DNA of 64,000 nucleotides from Leptospiraceae bacterium. GTDB lineage: Bacteria > Spirochaetota > Leptospiria > Leptospirales > Leptospiraceae. Position 1 is the first letter of the stretch; every line of letters begins with the position of its first letter. A model generated the notes under the pieces. The model was not told where the DNA came from. It saw nothing but the letters and a program-made list of their open reading frames with translations, and did no database searches. The translations under genes were made by a program, and so were the position numbers. Of the stretch, positions 17,221-26,349 are shown piece after piece. Where the stretch lies: positions 1,674,001-1,738,000 of the forward strand of contig JACKPC010000001.1 of NCBI GenBank assembly GCA_024233835.1, read 5' to 3'.

Positions 17221-18124
17221 TTATATAAATTCCAATGATGTAAAACTTCTGGTGAAAACCAGTGTACCGGAGAATTTGGAAGAGAAGCCGGAAACCCTCC
17301 TTTTTTTGCACGGTTACCCGGATAATCACAAAACCTGGTCTCATCAAATTGAATCCTTTAAAGACAATTACCGGATCATTGTTTTTGATATTCGGGGTTG
17401 CGGAGGTTCAACTCCTCCTCCCAGTCGTAAAGGATACCATATCGACCACCTTATGCAGGATGTGGATAATGTGTTGAATGTTTTCTTAGAAAAAGATGAG
17501 AAAGTGCATTTAGTGGGTCATGACTGGGGAGCTATTATCTTTTGGTCTTATATTTCTATTCCTTCTTATGCTAAACGTGTGGCTTCTTTCACCGCTATTT
17601 GTGGACCGCATCCTACCCTGGCTCTAAAAAATCTTTATGATAATATAAAGAGCTTTGATCCCTTTAATTTATTTGCTACTATTGATCAATTAGCCAAGTC
17701 CTGGTATGTTGCTTTTTTACAAATTCCCCGGATTCCCGAATTTCTTCTTTATTCTTCTCCGGAGATGATGTGGAATATCCTGTTTTCTCAAAGCGGTCTT
17801 CCCGAATCAGATGATATTCGTCATTTCAGCCGGGAAGAAATCCTTTCTACTTCTGTAGGGCCGATAAACCTGTACCGTGAATTAATACAGGGAGGGCTTC
17901 CACCCTTACCCGAAGAACCTATTGCTGTACCGATAACCGTGATAGGGGCAGAAAAGGATTTAGCGATTACTAAATTAGCCTATGAAAATATAGATAAAAT
18001 TGCCAGGCAGGTAGATATTCGTTATATTGATGCTAACCACTGGATTCACAGGGAGAAATCTGCAGATGTTAATAAGTTAATTTCTATTTTCTTAAAGAGG
18101 ATTGCTCTACGTAAAAATACATGA
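17210..18124 (+). CDS. alpha/beta hydrolase of the epoxide hydrolase/dehalogenase type
   Basis: 304 aa from the ATG at 17210, which overlaps the lspA stop and has AAGGAA eight bases upstream; the frame itself opens at 17177. Oxyanion motif HGYPDNHKTW, nucleophile elbow GHDWGA with Asp rather than Ser as nucleophile, and catalytic His in DANHWIH near the end. An Asp nucleophile in G-H-D-W-G is characteristic of epoxide hydrolases and haloalkane dehalogenases. The cap domain (residues about 140-215) is long. The natural substrate cannot be told. The end overlaps the next gene by 4 bases. Confidence 0.85.
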   Translation: MKINYINSNDVKLLVKTSVPENLEEKPETLLFLHGYPDNHKTWSHQIESFKDNYRIIVFDIRGCGGSTPPPSRKGYHIDHLMQDVDNVLNVFLEKDEKVHLVGHDWGAIIFWSYISIPSYAKRVASFTAICGPHPTLALKNLYDNIKSFDPFNLFATIDQLAKSWYVAFLQIPRIPEFLLYSSPEMMWNILFSQSGLPESDDIRHFSREEILSTSVGPINLYRELIQGGLPPLPEEPIAVPITVIGAEKDLAITKLAYENIDKIARQVDIRYIDANHWIHREKSADVNKLISIFLKRIALRKNT

Positions 18125-18606
18125 AAAGAAGTTTAGTATTTTTGTTTTTTCTCCTCACTCTATCTCTTGAGGCAGGTTTTATTGGCTGGGTAAAATATAC
18201 CGGAAAAGTTCCGCATCGGGCTAAATGGGTGGGTCTGGAAGAAAGGTTTCCGGATGGTAGTAAAAAAGAAGTTTATATCTGTCGGGCCGAGTACAAAGAT
18301 ATTCTTCATCCCGGAAGGATGAGAGACGGAAAGTGTATTATTTCGGTAGATGGAAAGGAGATCCTCTTTTCCGAATTTGAACTTTTTTTTCATGGTAGTG
18401 AAGTGAGTTTAAAAGCTTTTAAAGGGAATACACCAAAAAATGCTATAACTGCCGGAGGAAGTATCGGAAATCTCTTTTTTCTTTGTGTCTTGAAACACAA
18501 TGGAAGCTGGTTACCCGGTAAGTTATACGAAAATGAATGTAAAATCGGTTATGGTGGAACCGAGCTTTCTTTCAAGGAAAAGTTTTATGTGCTTGTTAAA
18601 AAGTAA
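18121..18606 (+). CDS. secreted protein with DM9/DUF3421-like repeats
   Basis: 161 aa with a signal peptide (MKRSLVFLFFLLTLSLEAGF). Two similar units, CRAEYKDILHPGRMRDGKC and CVLKHNGSWLPGKLYENEC followed by I-x-YGGTE, match my recollection of DM9/DUF3421 repeats, which are known mostly from insects and some secreted lectin-like proteins; the assignment is tentative. ATGA overlap with the hydrolase gene suggests co-expression. A weak imperfect stem with bulge (AAATTT-CAGAT / ATCTG-AAATTT, 18605-18656) lies behind it. Confidence 0.6.
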   Translation: MKRSLVFLFFLLTLSLEAGFIGWVKYTGKVPHRAKWVGLEERFPDGSKKEVYICRAEYKDILHPGRMRDGKCIISVDGKEILFSEFELFFHGSEVSLKAFKGNTPKNAITAGGSIGNLFFLCVLKHNGSWLPGKLYENECKIGYGGTELSFKEKFYVLVKK

Positions 18607-18728
18607 AATTTCTCAGATGAGATAAAGCATTTTTTATAGGGAGATTATCTGAAATTTATTCTTGAAATAAATTAACTTTCTTTTACTATGAACCTGTTCT
18701 ACTATCTTAATTTTATAATTGAAAGCGA

Positions 18729-19820
18729 ATGATTTTTTTAAAACCCAGAAAATTGACTCATGGTCATGAGATTCTTCGAACCTCTAATGCTACCCTTATT
18801 TATTTGGGTTCTGCCAGCTTTCATTTTTCCTATAAGTTAAAAAGCCGTCTTTTTTTTGGTTCTCTGGATTTTAAAAAGCGGCGTTTCCAATTGATTCCTC
18901 TTTTCTTATCAGCTTTTTCTATTACTGCTTTTTTGGGCTTTGGACCCATTCATACTTCAGCCGGTTTAAAGCCGGATCCGATTCTTTCTAATACGGAAGC
19001 CGTAGAAAATGATATACGGGATATGGAAGCAAAAAATGCGGATGATATCTACCTGCGGGAAACAGAAGAGCAAAAGCGTGCTATTTTGAATGCCTCTGAA
19101 GATGACAATGAGTTCATGAAAAAGACCCATTATACCATTAAAACAGGGGAAAACCTTAACAGTGTCCTGAAGAAATTTAACCTGAAAGCAGAAGAGCTGG
19201 AAGTAAAAAAAGGAAGAAAATATAATTTAAAACCCGGTGACGTTGTGCTTTTACCGGGAAGAAACGGACTTATTCATACCATGAAAAAGGGAGAAAGTCT
19301 GGCACGACTGATAGATCAGTACGGTCTTTCGGTAAGAGATGTTCTTATTGAGAATAAGCTGGGAAGTGCAGATATTTTTGAACCGGGGGATAAAGTGTTT
19401 CTTCCGGGAGCAGTTGCTCCTGTACCGGAACCTACCTGGTATTTACCGGTATCTTCAAGGGTGATAACTTCCGATTATGCTTACAGAACCTATCCTCGTT
19501 CTCACTTTCATGATGCTTTAGATTTAAAGGCCAATTATGAATCTGTGAAAGCAGCCCGTTCCGGTAAAATTATTTATAGTGGCTGGATGGGTGGTTACGG
19601 AAATGTAATTATTATACAGCATACCGATAATTTTAAAACTCTATATGCCCATAATTCTAAGCTTTATGTGAAGCGGGGAGACAAAATACAGGGGGGAAGA
19701 GTAATTTCTCGTTCCGGCTGTACCGGTTATTGTTTTGGAGCCCACTTACACTTTGAGGTCATAAAAAACGGGAAAACCGTTGACCCCAAGAAATACTTGA
19801 AAGGTCTTAGATATAAATAA
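18729..19820 (+). CDS. LysM and M23 (LytM) domain peptidoglycan endopeptidase
   Basis: 363 aa. Order: N-terminal region with a hydrophobic anchor (about residues 57-78), a charged linker, two LysM modules (HYTIKTGENLNSVL and HTMKKGESLARLI), then an M23 peptidase domain. Zinc ligands are visible as H-x-x-x-D in HDALDLKA and the HLHFEV motif; the third His sits in the TLYAHNS segment. It should cut peptide cross-links in peptidoglycan or act as an amidase activator in cell separation or growth. It stands alone after a 120-base gap with a possible promoter (TTGAAA, 16 bases, TACTAT at about 18663-18690). Confidence 0.88.
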   Translation: MIFLKPRKLTHGHEILRTSNATLIYLGSASFHFSYKLKSRLFFGSLDFKKRRFQLIPLFLSAFSITAFLGFGPIHTSAGLKPDPILSNTEAVENDIRDMEAKNADDIYLRETEEQKRAILNASEDDNEFMKKTHYTIKTGENLNSVLKKFNLKAEELEVKKGRKYNLKPGDVVLLPGRNGLIHTMKKGESLARLIDQYGLSVRDVLIENKLGSADIFEPGDKVFLPGAVAPVPEPTWYLPVSSRVITSDYAYRTYPRSHFHDALDLKANYESVKAARSGKIIYSGWMGGYGNVIIIQHTDNFKTLYAHNSKLYVKRGDKIQGGRVISRSGCTGYCFGAHLHFEVIKNGKTVDPKKYLKGLRYK

Positions 19821-19837
19821 GATCTTTTGGAGTGTGT

Positions 19838-20950
19838 ATGAAAAAAATCCTATCTGTGTCCTTTTTTGTAACGACACTTATCGTGCAGAGCTGTTGTACG
19901 ACGAATACAAATATAATTCCGAAAAAGGCAGATGCAAACGCAGTTAAAGAATATCTGAATGAAAGAATAAACCAACCTTTTGATAGAACCCAGACCCTTC
20001 CGGTTGTTTTTGCAACGAATCGGCGTATTGTATCCGGAACCTCGGTTCCAAAGTGTTCCAATAGTTACTTTTCCCCCAATTTTAATGAAGGTACGAGCTA
20101 CGGGGTTTGTGATATCAGCGTTCCTATGAAACATGAAATTGGAACCCTTGATTCCAATCAGGATGGAGATTCTAACCAGTATTTTAAGTTTACTGATTTT
20201 ACTCCCATCACCTCCACTCAGTGGATAGAAAAAGTAAAAAACAGTAAACATGACGAAGTCATATTATTTGTTCATGGATTTAATGTTTTATTTGAGGAAG
20301 CTGTTTTAAGAGCTGCTCAGATGAAATATGACCTGAAGTTTCCCGGAGAAATCGTCCTGTATACCTGGCCTGCGGGACCTACGGGAGGTATCTTTGAGAA
20401 GTTGAATATTAATGGAACCTACAAAGCGAATCAACAAAATGCAAAGGGTACTATTCCGATGGTAAAACAAATTCTTAGAGATATTAGTTCTACAGGAAAG
20501 AAAGTGCATGTGATCGTGCATTCTATGGGACACCAGATTGTCCTTCCTGCTATTTCGGAATTATCTAAAGAGAAGCCCGATTCTTTTATAGAAGAATTAA
20601 TATTGAATGCTCCTGATTTTCCTACAACTGAATTTCATTCTATCAAAGGAAACCTGAAGAAAGCGTCCAAGCGAATTACGGTTTATTGTTCACCCGGCGA
20701 TAAGGCCCTTGTAGCTTCCAGGCAGGTGAATGAGAATGAAAGAATTGGTTCCTGTGAAAAAATTTCCGGTGTAGATATGATTAATGTGAACGAGGTAGAT
20801 GATTCTTTGATAGGCTTAAATCATGGTTATTATTCTTCTCGCCAGATTTTGACTGATCTGTATCAACTTTTACTCGGAGTAGATGCACAGAGAAGGCTCT
20901 TTATTCGTAATTCTCCTTCATCCAAAGAAGATTATATATTAAGAAAATAG
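19838..20950 (+). CDS. DUF900-type alpha/beta hydrolase lipoprotein
   Basis: 370 aa from ATG 19838, which has TTTTGGAG five bases upstream; a GTG at 19832 is in frame but lies inside that site. The N-terminus is a lipoprotein signal ending VQSCC. The body is a DUF900 hydrolase: VIFATNR-like opening (VVFATNRRIV), HDEVILFVHGFNV, YTWPAGPT, the nucleophile elbow VHSMGHQ (Ser), and NHGYYSS near the end. DUF900 proteins are predicted serine hydrolases of unknown substrate. A hairpin at 20964-20984 follows. Confidence 0.8.
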   Translation: MKKILSVSFFVTTLIVQSCCTTNTNIIPKKADANAVKEYLNERINQPFDRTQTLPVVFATNRRIVSGTSVPKCSNSYFSPNFNEGTSYGVCDISVPMKHEIGTLDSNQDGDSNQYFKFTDFTPITSTQWIEKVKNSKHDEVILFVHGFNVLFEEAVLRAAQMKYDLKFPGEIVLYTWPAGPTGGIFEKLNINGTYKANQQNAKGTIPMVKQILRDISSTGKKVHVIVHSMGHQIVLPAISELSKEKPDSFIEELILNAPDFPTTEFHSIKGNLKKASKRITVYCSPGDKALVASRQVNENERIGSCEKISGVDMINVNEVDDSLIGLNHGYYSSRQILTDLYQLLLGVDAQRRLFIRNSPSSKEDYILRK

Positions 20951-20963
20951 AATATTTCCTATA

Positions 20964-20984
20964 CAGCGGGCTTTTTGCCTGCTG
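20964..20984. terminator. hairpin between convergent genes
   Basis: CAGCGGGC, five Ts, GCCTGCTG forms an 8-bp stem with one G-T pair. The T runs are weak on both sides. It lies between the convergent DUF900 gene and the lipoprotein operon on the minus strand and could stop both. Confidence 0.5.
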
Positions 20985-21004
20985 TTCATTAATATCAGTA
21001 TAGA

Positions 21005-21397
21005 CTATTTTTGTTCAAAGGGTCTTGTATCTGAGGACATAGGGTAAATCCAGCGAGTAGTATAAGATAGAACAAAAATCAGAGGAGTGGCTAAAGTTTT
21101 TGGAACGGCAATTGTTCTTTCTAACATAATATTTCTTCCATTTCCTCGAAGAAAAAAATAATCCGCTGCATCGATTCCGGCATCGGGAATAATTTCTATA
21201 CTGTGAATGCTCTGATCAATGACTCCGCAAACGGCAAAAGCACCCAGATGAATTGGCCAGATGACAAGGTTTACAGTTAATGAATCCGGTATTGCATTTT
21301 CGGCATAGGCTTTTGTAAATCTCGGATTATGCCAGTAGCCACATTGGCTTAGAATTGAACAGAAGAAGATAAGTAAACTAATTTTGAATGTCTTCAT
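21005..21397 (-). CDS. small lipoprotein, YceK/YidQ-like, third gene of the operon
   Basis: 130 aa. Signal with lipobox ILSQC (Cys19), then a short domain with VIWPIHLGAFAVCGVIDQ, IPDAGIDAADYFFL and a hydrophobic end. The layout (Pro-rich strand, hydrophobic segment with Asp, pro/Asp turn) recalls the YceK/YidQ lipoproteins and is shared with the two upstream genes, so the three are tandem paralogues. The start overlaps the end of the preceding gene by 20 bases. Function unknown. Confidence 0.65.
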   Translation of the reverse strand: MKTFKISLLIFFCSILSQCGYWHNPRFTKAYAENAIPDSLTVNLVIWPIHLGAFAVCGVIDQSIHSIEIIPDAGIDAADYFFLRGNGRNIMLERTIAVPKTLATPLIFVLSYTTRWIYPMSSDTRPFEQK

Positions 21398-21830
21398 CGG
21401 TCTTTTCCTTTATCGGGCCTAAGAGTTTTCCGTTCATATCTCTTTCCCATTGTTTTCCCCATTCCGGCCAGTATTCGCTATCTCCCACGAAGACTGTACT
21501 CAGCATCCAATAGCTAACAGAGAAAACAGGGAGAAGAGCAATTCGAATTGGCAGTGTACCCATGTTGGTATAATAACCAAAGTCGTGAAACAGGTAATCT
21601 TCGGAACGTCTATATGTTTTAGGTAAATGAACAGCCGGAGCGATGAGGAAGTTATCTATGCTTAAAGTAAGCACACAGGCCGGGATATAAACCGGGGTCA
21701 TAAGCCACTGTCCGGTACGATGATTGGGAGTGATTTTTCTGTCCAACCAGTTGGTACTGGATAAATGGTTTACATTAGTAAGTGCGCAGGATTGAAAAAG
21801 AAATAGAAGACTTATTATTAGTTTACGCAT
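21378..21830 (-). CDS. small lipoprotein, YceK/YidQ-like, second gene of the operon
   Basis: 150 aa with lipobox LFQSC (Cys15). The core, MTPVYIPACVLTLSIDNFLIAPAV, aligns with ALSPISIPIGFTAFMIDGLV of the upstream gene and VIWPIHLGAFAVCGVIDQ of the downstream one: Pro, hydrophobic stretch, then I-D. It has a longer acidic C-terminus (KEKTDEDIQN). The start shares a base with the stop of the preceding gene. Confidence 0.65.
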   Translation of the reverse strand: MRKLIISLLFLFQSCALTNVNHLSSTNWLDRKITPNHRTGQWLMTPVYIPACVLTLSIDNFLIAPAVHLPKTYRRSEDYLFHDFGYYTNMGTLPIRIALLPVFSVSYWMLSTVFVGDSEYWPEWGKQWERDMNGKLLGPIKEKTDEDIQN

Positions 21831-22216
21831 TAGATTGTACCACAGGAATAAGGGATGGGAATGGAGGTTCTAAAAACTTCAGAACCTGCAAAGGTAGCCA
21901 GCATGGTAACGATTCTCATCGGAAATACAATAAGTTCTAAAATATAAGTATTCGGAACTTCTTTAAAAGCCCAGAGAGAGTCATCTATTGCACAGGGCAG
22001 ACTGAAAAAAGGGTGTAGAACCAGTCCGTCGATCATAAAAGCAGTAAAGCCAATTGGAATACTGATAGGAGAAAGAGCTATCTTTGCAGTGGTCGTTTTG
22101 GGAGTAAAACCTGCATCAAGTCCCTGTAGAATAACCCGGTTCTTTTGATCCAGCACCGCACAGGAATGGATGAGCAGTAATAAGAGTATTAGAAATCCTT
22201 GCTTCACAGGATACAT
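21830..22216 (-). CDS. small lipoprotein, YceK/YidQ-like, first gene of the operon
   Basis: 128 aa. Signal peptide FLILLLLLIHSC with Cys19 as lipid site, then the same domain pattern as its two downstream paralogues (ALSPISIPIGFTAFMIDGL, FSLPCAIDDSLWAF, ELIVFPMRI). It leads a three-gene operon with overlapping ends on the minus strand; the promoter should lie in the 150 bases shared with the divergent aminotransferase gene, but I see no strong match. Function unknown. Confidence 0.65.
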   Translation of the reverse strand: MYPVKQGFLILLLLLIHSCAVLDQKNRVILQGLDAGFTPKTTTAKIALSPISIPIGFTAFMIDGLVLHPFFSLPCAIDDSLWAFKEVPNTYILELIVFPMRIVTMLATFAGSEVFRTSIPIPYSCGTI

Positions 22217-22363
22217 ATAAAGTTTAAAAGAAATTTGAAAAGACTTTTTTATTCTGATATGTTTTTGCTTGGGGAAATAAACAAGAAAAGATATTCTTCG
22301 TATTTCCCCTTGAAAGAATTCTGCCTGATTAGAAGCTTGTAGATAAAAAGGAGCTTTTAGTTT

Positions 22364-23482
22364 ATGAAAATTTCCTCATTTTCTCCACCGGATAGAATGC
22401 TTATGGGTCCTGGACCTTCGGATGTTCATCACAGGGTATTACATGCAATGGCAAGACCGACTGTGGGGCATCTTGATCCGGAATTCAGCCAGATGATGGA
22501 AAGTTTGAAAGAAATGCTTCGTGAATTATTTCAGACAAGAAATAAAGTCACATTTCCCCTCTCCGGCCCGGGAAGTCTTGGTATGGAGTTTTGCTTTGTA
22601 AATCTCCTCGAATCCGGTGATAAAGCCATCGTTTGTCGAAACGGTGTCTTCGGGTTACGCATGTCGGAAAATGTAGAGAGATGTGGTGGGAATGTGATTC
22701 CGGTTAATGATGAATGGACAAAACCTGTAGATCCCGAAAAAGTAAAAGAAGCTATACGACAGAATCCTGAAGCAAAACTTGTTGCTTTTGTTCATGCAGA
22801 AACTTCCACCGGCGCCAGAACAGATGCAGAAGCTATTTGTCGTATTGCAAAAGAGGCCGGAATGCTTACAGTTGTGGATGTGGTGACATCTCTTGCCGGT
22901 ATTCCGGTAAAAGTTGATGAATGGCAAATCGATGCGGCCTATTCAGGAACCCAGAAATGCCTTTCCTGTACCCCCGGAATTTCACCTGTTACTTTCAGTG
23001 AAGATGCGGTCAGTATCGTAAAGCAAAGAAAGAGAAAAGTTCAAAACTGGTTTTTAGATCTACAACAGCTTCTTTCTTATTGGGATGGAAGTTCAGGACG
23101 TACCTATCACCACACGGCTCCTGTTAATGCACTTTATGGTTTACATGAATCTTTAGTAATGGTTTTAGAAGAAGGTTTGCAGGCAGTGTTTCAAAGACAT
23201 GAAAAGGCTTATCTGCAACTAAAAAAAGGTCTACAAAAACTGGGAATCGAATATGCTGTGGAAGAAGAATATTGTCTTTACCCTCTAAATGCAGTGAAAA
23301 TTCCGAAAGGTATCGATGAGGCCGGTATTCGAAAAAAACTTCTTCTTGAATATGGAATCGAAATCGGGGCGGGACTCGGAGCCTTTGCCGGAAAGATCTG
23401 GAGAATCGGTTTAATGGGTAACAGTGCCAGAGAAAAAAATGTTTTACGCCTGCTCTCTGCACTTTCGGAGGTTCTTGTATAA
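22364..23482 (+). CDS. class V aminotransferase, alanine--glyoxylate type
   Basis: 372 aa, the usual length for the alanine/serine-glyoxylate aminotransferase group. Seen: LMGPGPSDVHHRVL at the N-terminus, SGPGSLGME, HAETSTGARTD, VVDVVTSLAG (the Asp that contacts the PLP pyridine), and YSGTQKCLS with the PLP-binding Lys. Near the C-terminus IGAGLGAFAGKIWRIGLMG is the family end. It likely moves an amino group to glyoxylate to give glycine; whether Ala or Ser is the donor cannot be told. AAGGAG 11 bases before the ATG. Confidence 0.9.
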   Translation: MKISSFSPPDRMLMGPGPSDVHHRVLHAMARPTVGHLDPEFSQMMESLKEMLRELFQTRNKVTFPLSGPGSLGMEFCFVNLLESGDKAIVCRNGVFGLRMSENVERCGGNVIPVNDEWTKPVDPEKVKEAIRQNPEAKLVAFVHAETSTGARTDAEAICRIAKEAGMLTVVDVVTSLAGIPVKVDEWQIDAAYSGTQKCLSCTPGISPVTFSEDAVSIVKQRKRKVQNWFLDLQQLLSYWDGSSGRTYHHTAPVNALYGLHESLVMVLEEGLQAVFQRHEKAYLQLKKGLQKLGIEYAVEEEYCLYPLNAVKIPKGIDEAGIRKKLLLEYGIEIGAGLGAFAGKIWRIGLMGNSAREKNVLRLLSALSEVLV

Positions 23483-23556
23483 ACACATACGCTTAGAATG
23501 AGGTTTATAAGATAAGATTCTTGTAAAAAGATGTGCCCTTTTTTTTACTGTTTTTC

Positions 23557-24321
23557 ATGGCCTTGCGAAAGGAAAACGGTCTGGTGCTTTATTCCAAAAT
23601 CCTGAATGATGCGGATGCCATGATTACAGTTTTGGGGGACAGGTCTCCGAAACTGAAATTTATAGTCAAGGGGATAAAAAAAAGTAAAAAAAGACCTATT
23701 GCAAGTTGCGAAATAGGTTCTTTGATTTCGCTTGACTACTACTTTCACGGGGAAAGGGATTTCTATAATGTGAAAGAGATAAATCTTATTGAGCGTTTTG
23801 ATTATGCCAAATCAAGTTATCTCGAATATCTCTTGATAAATTATTTCTGTGAGCTTTTGAATATTTTTTTAACAGAAGGAGAAATCCATGAAAGAGGTTT
23901 TAAAATTGCGTATGCCTGCTTTAATATATTAAATCGAAAAGAGTATCATCCTATACTTTTACCTTATTTTAAAGTGAAACTTCTCATGGAACTCGGCCTT
24001 ATTTCTTATGAACTCGTCTGTCACGAATGTGGAAGAGAATATAGAGAAACCTCCGGGGTTCATTTAAATCCTTATACTCTTGAAATTATCTGTCGTTCCT
24101 GTAATAATTATATACAGGAAAATACCCAGGTCGTTAATTTTATAGATCTTGCCATACATGGGAAATATGCTATTTTAAAAGATATGAATATTCATTCTTC
24201 TTTATTGATTGAAGCTGATCACCTTTTAAATCTTTATATTCGAGCATATATTCACCGAGATATTAAAAGCGAACAAGTATTATATACACACTTGAGAGGA
24301 AAAGATGAATTCCGTAGTTAA
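23557..24321 (+). CDS. recO: DNA repair protein RecO
   Basis: 254 aa from ATG 23557 (MALRKENG); a GTG at 23533 is in frame but adds only hydrophobic residues. RecO anneals single strands and loads RecA with RecR. Seen: N-terminal OB fold with GLVLYSKILNDADAMIT and a zinc site made by CHEC (about 152) and CRSC (about 177). The gene ends 17 bases inside the next one. No clear ribosome binding site is visible. Confidence 0.9.
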   Translation: MALRKENGLVLYSKILNDADAMITVLGDRSPKLKFIVKGIKKSKKRPIASCEIGSLISLDYYFHGERDFYNVKEINLIERFDYAKSSYLEYLLINYFCELLNIFLTEGEIHERGFKIAYACFNILNRKEYHPILLPYFKVKLLMELGLISYELVCHECGREYRETSGVHLNPYTLEIICRSCNNYIQENTQVVNFIDLAIHGKYAILKDMNIHSSLLIEADHLLNLYIRAYIHRDIKSEQVLYTHLRGKDEFRS

Positions 24322-24601
24322 GACTTTTATTATTTTGTTAACGGTCGTTTTTATTTTTTTTAGTCTGATCTTTATGAATCGAAAGAAAATTAAGGAAAAA
24401 AGCAGGACTTTGCCTGTAAGCCATGCCGGAATGGGAAAACCAAAACCTATTCTTAGTATTATAAACGAATACAAATCTTCTGTCTTTGTAAACATCGAAG
24501 ATGAATGGCAGCAGGTTAATTTGAATTTTGAGGATTCTTATCAGGGATTTTTAAAAAAATTAGAAGAACGTATAAAGAGATTACAAAATGAAAGAAAATG
24601 A
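24305..24601 (+). CDS. small single-pass membrane protein between recO and argS
   Basis: 98 aa: one membrane helix (TFIILLTVVFIFFSLIFM) followed by a basic stretch, a segment YKSSVFVNIEDEWQQVNLNF and a predicted coiled coil at the end (FLKKLEERIKRLQ). It overlaps recO by 17 bases and argS by 14, with GAGAGG just before the ATG, so it is surely translated with them. I recognise no family; a lineage-specific protein is likely. Confidence 0.75.
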   Translation: MNSVVKTFIILLTVVFIFFSLIFMNRKKIKEKSRTLPVSHAGMGKPKPILSIINEYKSSVFVNIEDEWQQVNLNFEDSYQGFLKKLEERIKRLQNERK

Positions 24602-26348
24602 ATTATTGAAGTATCGCGTACTGGAAACCTTACAACAGGCTGTAGAAAAATATCTGAATGATAATTTACCGGAAAAGAAATTAGAGGATTTGCATATACG
24701 TCTGGAATATTCAAGAAATGAAAAATTTGGAGATTACTCCTCTGCCTTTATTCTGGAAAATAAGAAACATCTTCCTGGCAAACCGGAAGATATAGCCGAA
24801 AAAGTTATACAGTATCTTGTGCCGAATGAAATGTTTTCTTTTGTTGAATTTACAAAACCGGGTTTTATTAATTTTCGAATTGAACCTCTCTACTTACTAA
24901 ATTATATACACCAATTTCTTTATTCGGATGGACCTCAGCGTGCAAGTGTTACGCATTCGCAGAAAATTAACTTTGAATTTGTAAGCGCGAATCCTACCGG
25001 GCCATTGAACATTGTATCCGCAAGAGCTGCTGCCATGGGGGATTCCATTTGCAATTTACTTTCCCACATCGGTCATGATGTGCATCGAGAATTTTATGTT
25101 AATGATTATGGAAATCAGGTTCGTCTCCTGGGTTTTTCTTGTCTTGCAAGGCTCCGGGAGTCCAAAGGTGAACCAATACAAATTCAGGGAGATGAAGAAG
25201 TCTTAAATGAAGAAGAACTTTTAAAAGGAAATTATATTCCTTCAGAAGGTTATAGGGGAGAATATTTAATCAACGTTGCAAAAAATGTTTATAAAAATCA
25301 TCAACCGGAAATTGATAATTATCTCGAAAAAAAAGATTATAAGAATCTTGCTGATAAATTTTCTCGCTGGACAGTTGAAGAAAATTTAGCTTCTCAAAAA
25401 GAAGCTCTTAAGCAATTTGGTGTTGAATTTGATGAGTTTTTTTTAGAATCCGGTCTTCATGAATCTAATAAGGTACTGGCTGTTTTAGATAACCTTGAGC
25501 GTGCAGGGGATGTAAAAGAAGAGGAAGGTAAAAAGCTTTTTGTTTCAAGTAAATATGGTGATGACAAAGACAGGGTGATCCTTCGGAAAGATGGAAGGCC
25601 AACTTATCTTCTTGCTGATATAGCTTATCATAAAAATAAAATGGATAGAGGTTTCCATAAAATGATTAATATCTGGGGACCGGATCACCACGGCTATATA
25701 GCCAGACTAAAGGGAGCCATGTTATCTCTGTCATATCCTGAAAATGCCTTTCGCGTATTAATTGCCCAACAGGTAAACCTTATAGAAAAAGGCGAAAAAT
25801 TAAAAATGAGTAAGCGTCTCGGTCAGTTTCAGACCATGACCGACTTACTGGAATATCTCGGTGAACATGCAAAAGATGTGGGTCGTTATTTTTTTGTCAT
25901 GAGAACTCTGGATGCTCCGCTTGATTTTGATCTGGAACTAGCCAAAGATGATTCAGATAAAAATCCGGTCTTTTATTTGCAATATGCACATGCCAGAATT
26001 TGTTCCATTTTTCGAGAAGTTGGAAAAGCCTGTGGTTACGAGGAAGCAAAAAAACTTGAATTAACAGAAGAACGTTCGAGACTTATTTTCTGGCTGGGAC
26101 GTTTTTTAGAAGAAACTTATGATGCCGGACTCAGCATGGAGCCACATCGTCTATGCAATTATCTCCAGAATTTAAGTAAGGCTTTTACACAGTTTTATAT
26201 GGCAAAGAATAACCGGCTAAAAGATGCTGGCGAACAAGAACGAAAGGGTCTGGCTTATCTCTGTGAGCTTAGTCGAATTTGCCTTTCGGAAGGCTTGAAA
26301 CTTTTAGGGATATCTTCACCCGAGAAACTTGAAAAGGTAGAAGGATAA
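24588..26348 (+). CDS. argS: arginyl-tRNA synthetase
   Basis: 586 aa. It charges tRNA-Arg. Order: N-terminal Add-1 domain, class I catalytic domain starting FVSANPTGPLNIVSARAA, KMSKR signature (in LKMSKRLGQF) at about 407, DALR-type anticodon domain at the end with FYLQYAHARI. The HIGH motif is replaced by LNIVSAR, so the usual His pair is missing; I recall the same variant in Leptospira relatives but could not check. The start overlaps the preceding gene and cinA follows after 1 base. Confidence 0.95.
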   Translation: MKENELLKYRVLETLQQAVEKYLNDNLPEKKLEDLHIRLEYSRNEKFGDYSSAFILENKKHLPGKPEDIAEKVIQYLVPNEMFSFVEFTKPGFINFRIEPLYLLNYIHQFLYSDGPQRASVTHSQKINFEFVSANPTGPLNIVSARAAAMGDSICNLLSHIGHDVHREFYVNDYGNQVRLLGFSCLARLRESKGEPIQIQGDEEVLNEEELLKGNYIPSEGYRGEYLINVAKNVYKNHQPEIDNYLEKKDYKNLADKFSRWTVEENLASQKEALKQFGVEFDEFFLESGLHESNKVLAVLDNLERAGDVKEEEGKKLFVSSKYGDDKDRVILRKDGRPTYLLADIAYHKNKMDRGFHKMINIWGPDHHGYIARLKGAMLSLSYPENAFRVLIAQQVNLIEKGEKLKMSKRLGQFQTMTDLLEYLGEHAKDVGRYFFVMRTLDAPLDFDLELAKDDSDKNPVFYLQYAHARICSIFREVGKACGYEEAKKLELTEERSRLIFWLGRFLEETYDAGLSMEPHRLCNYLQNLSKAFTQFYMAKNNRLKDAGEQERKGLAYLCELSRICLSEGLKLLGISSPEKLEKVEG

Positions 26349-26349
26349 T

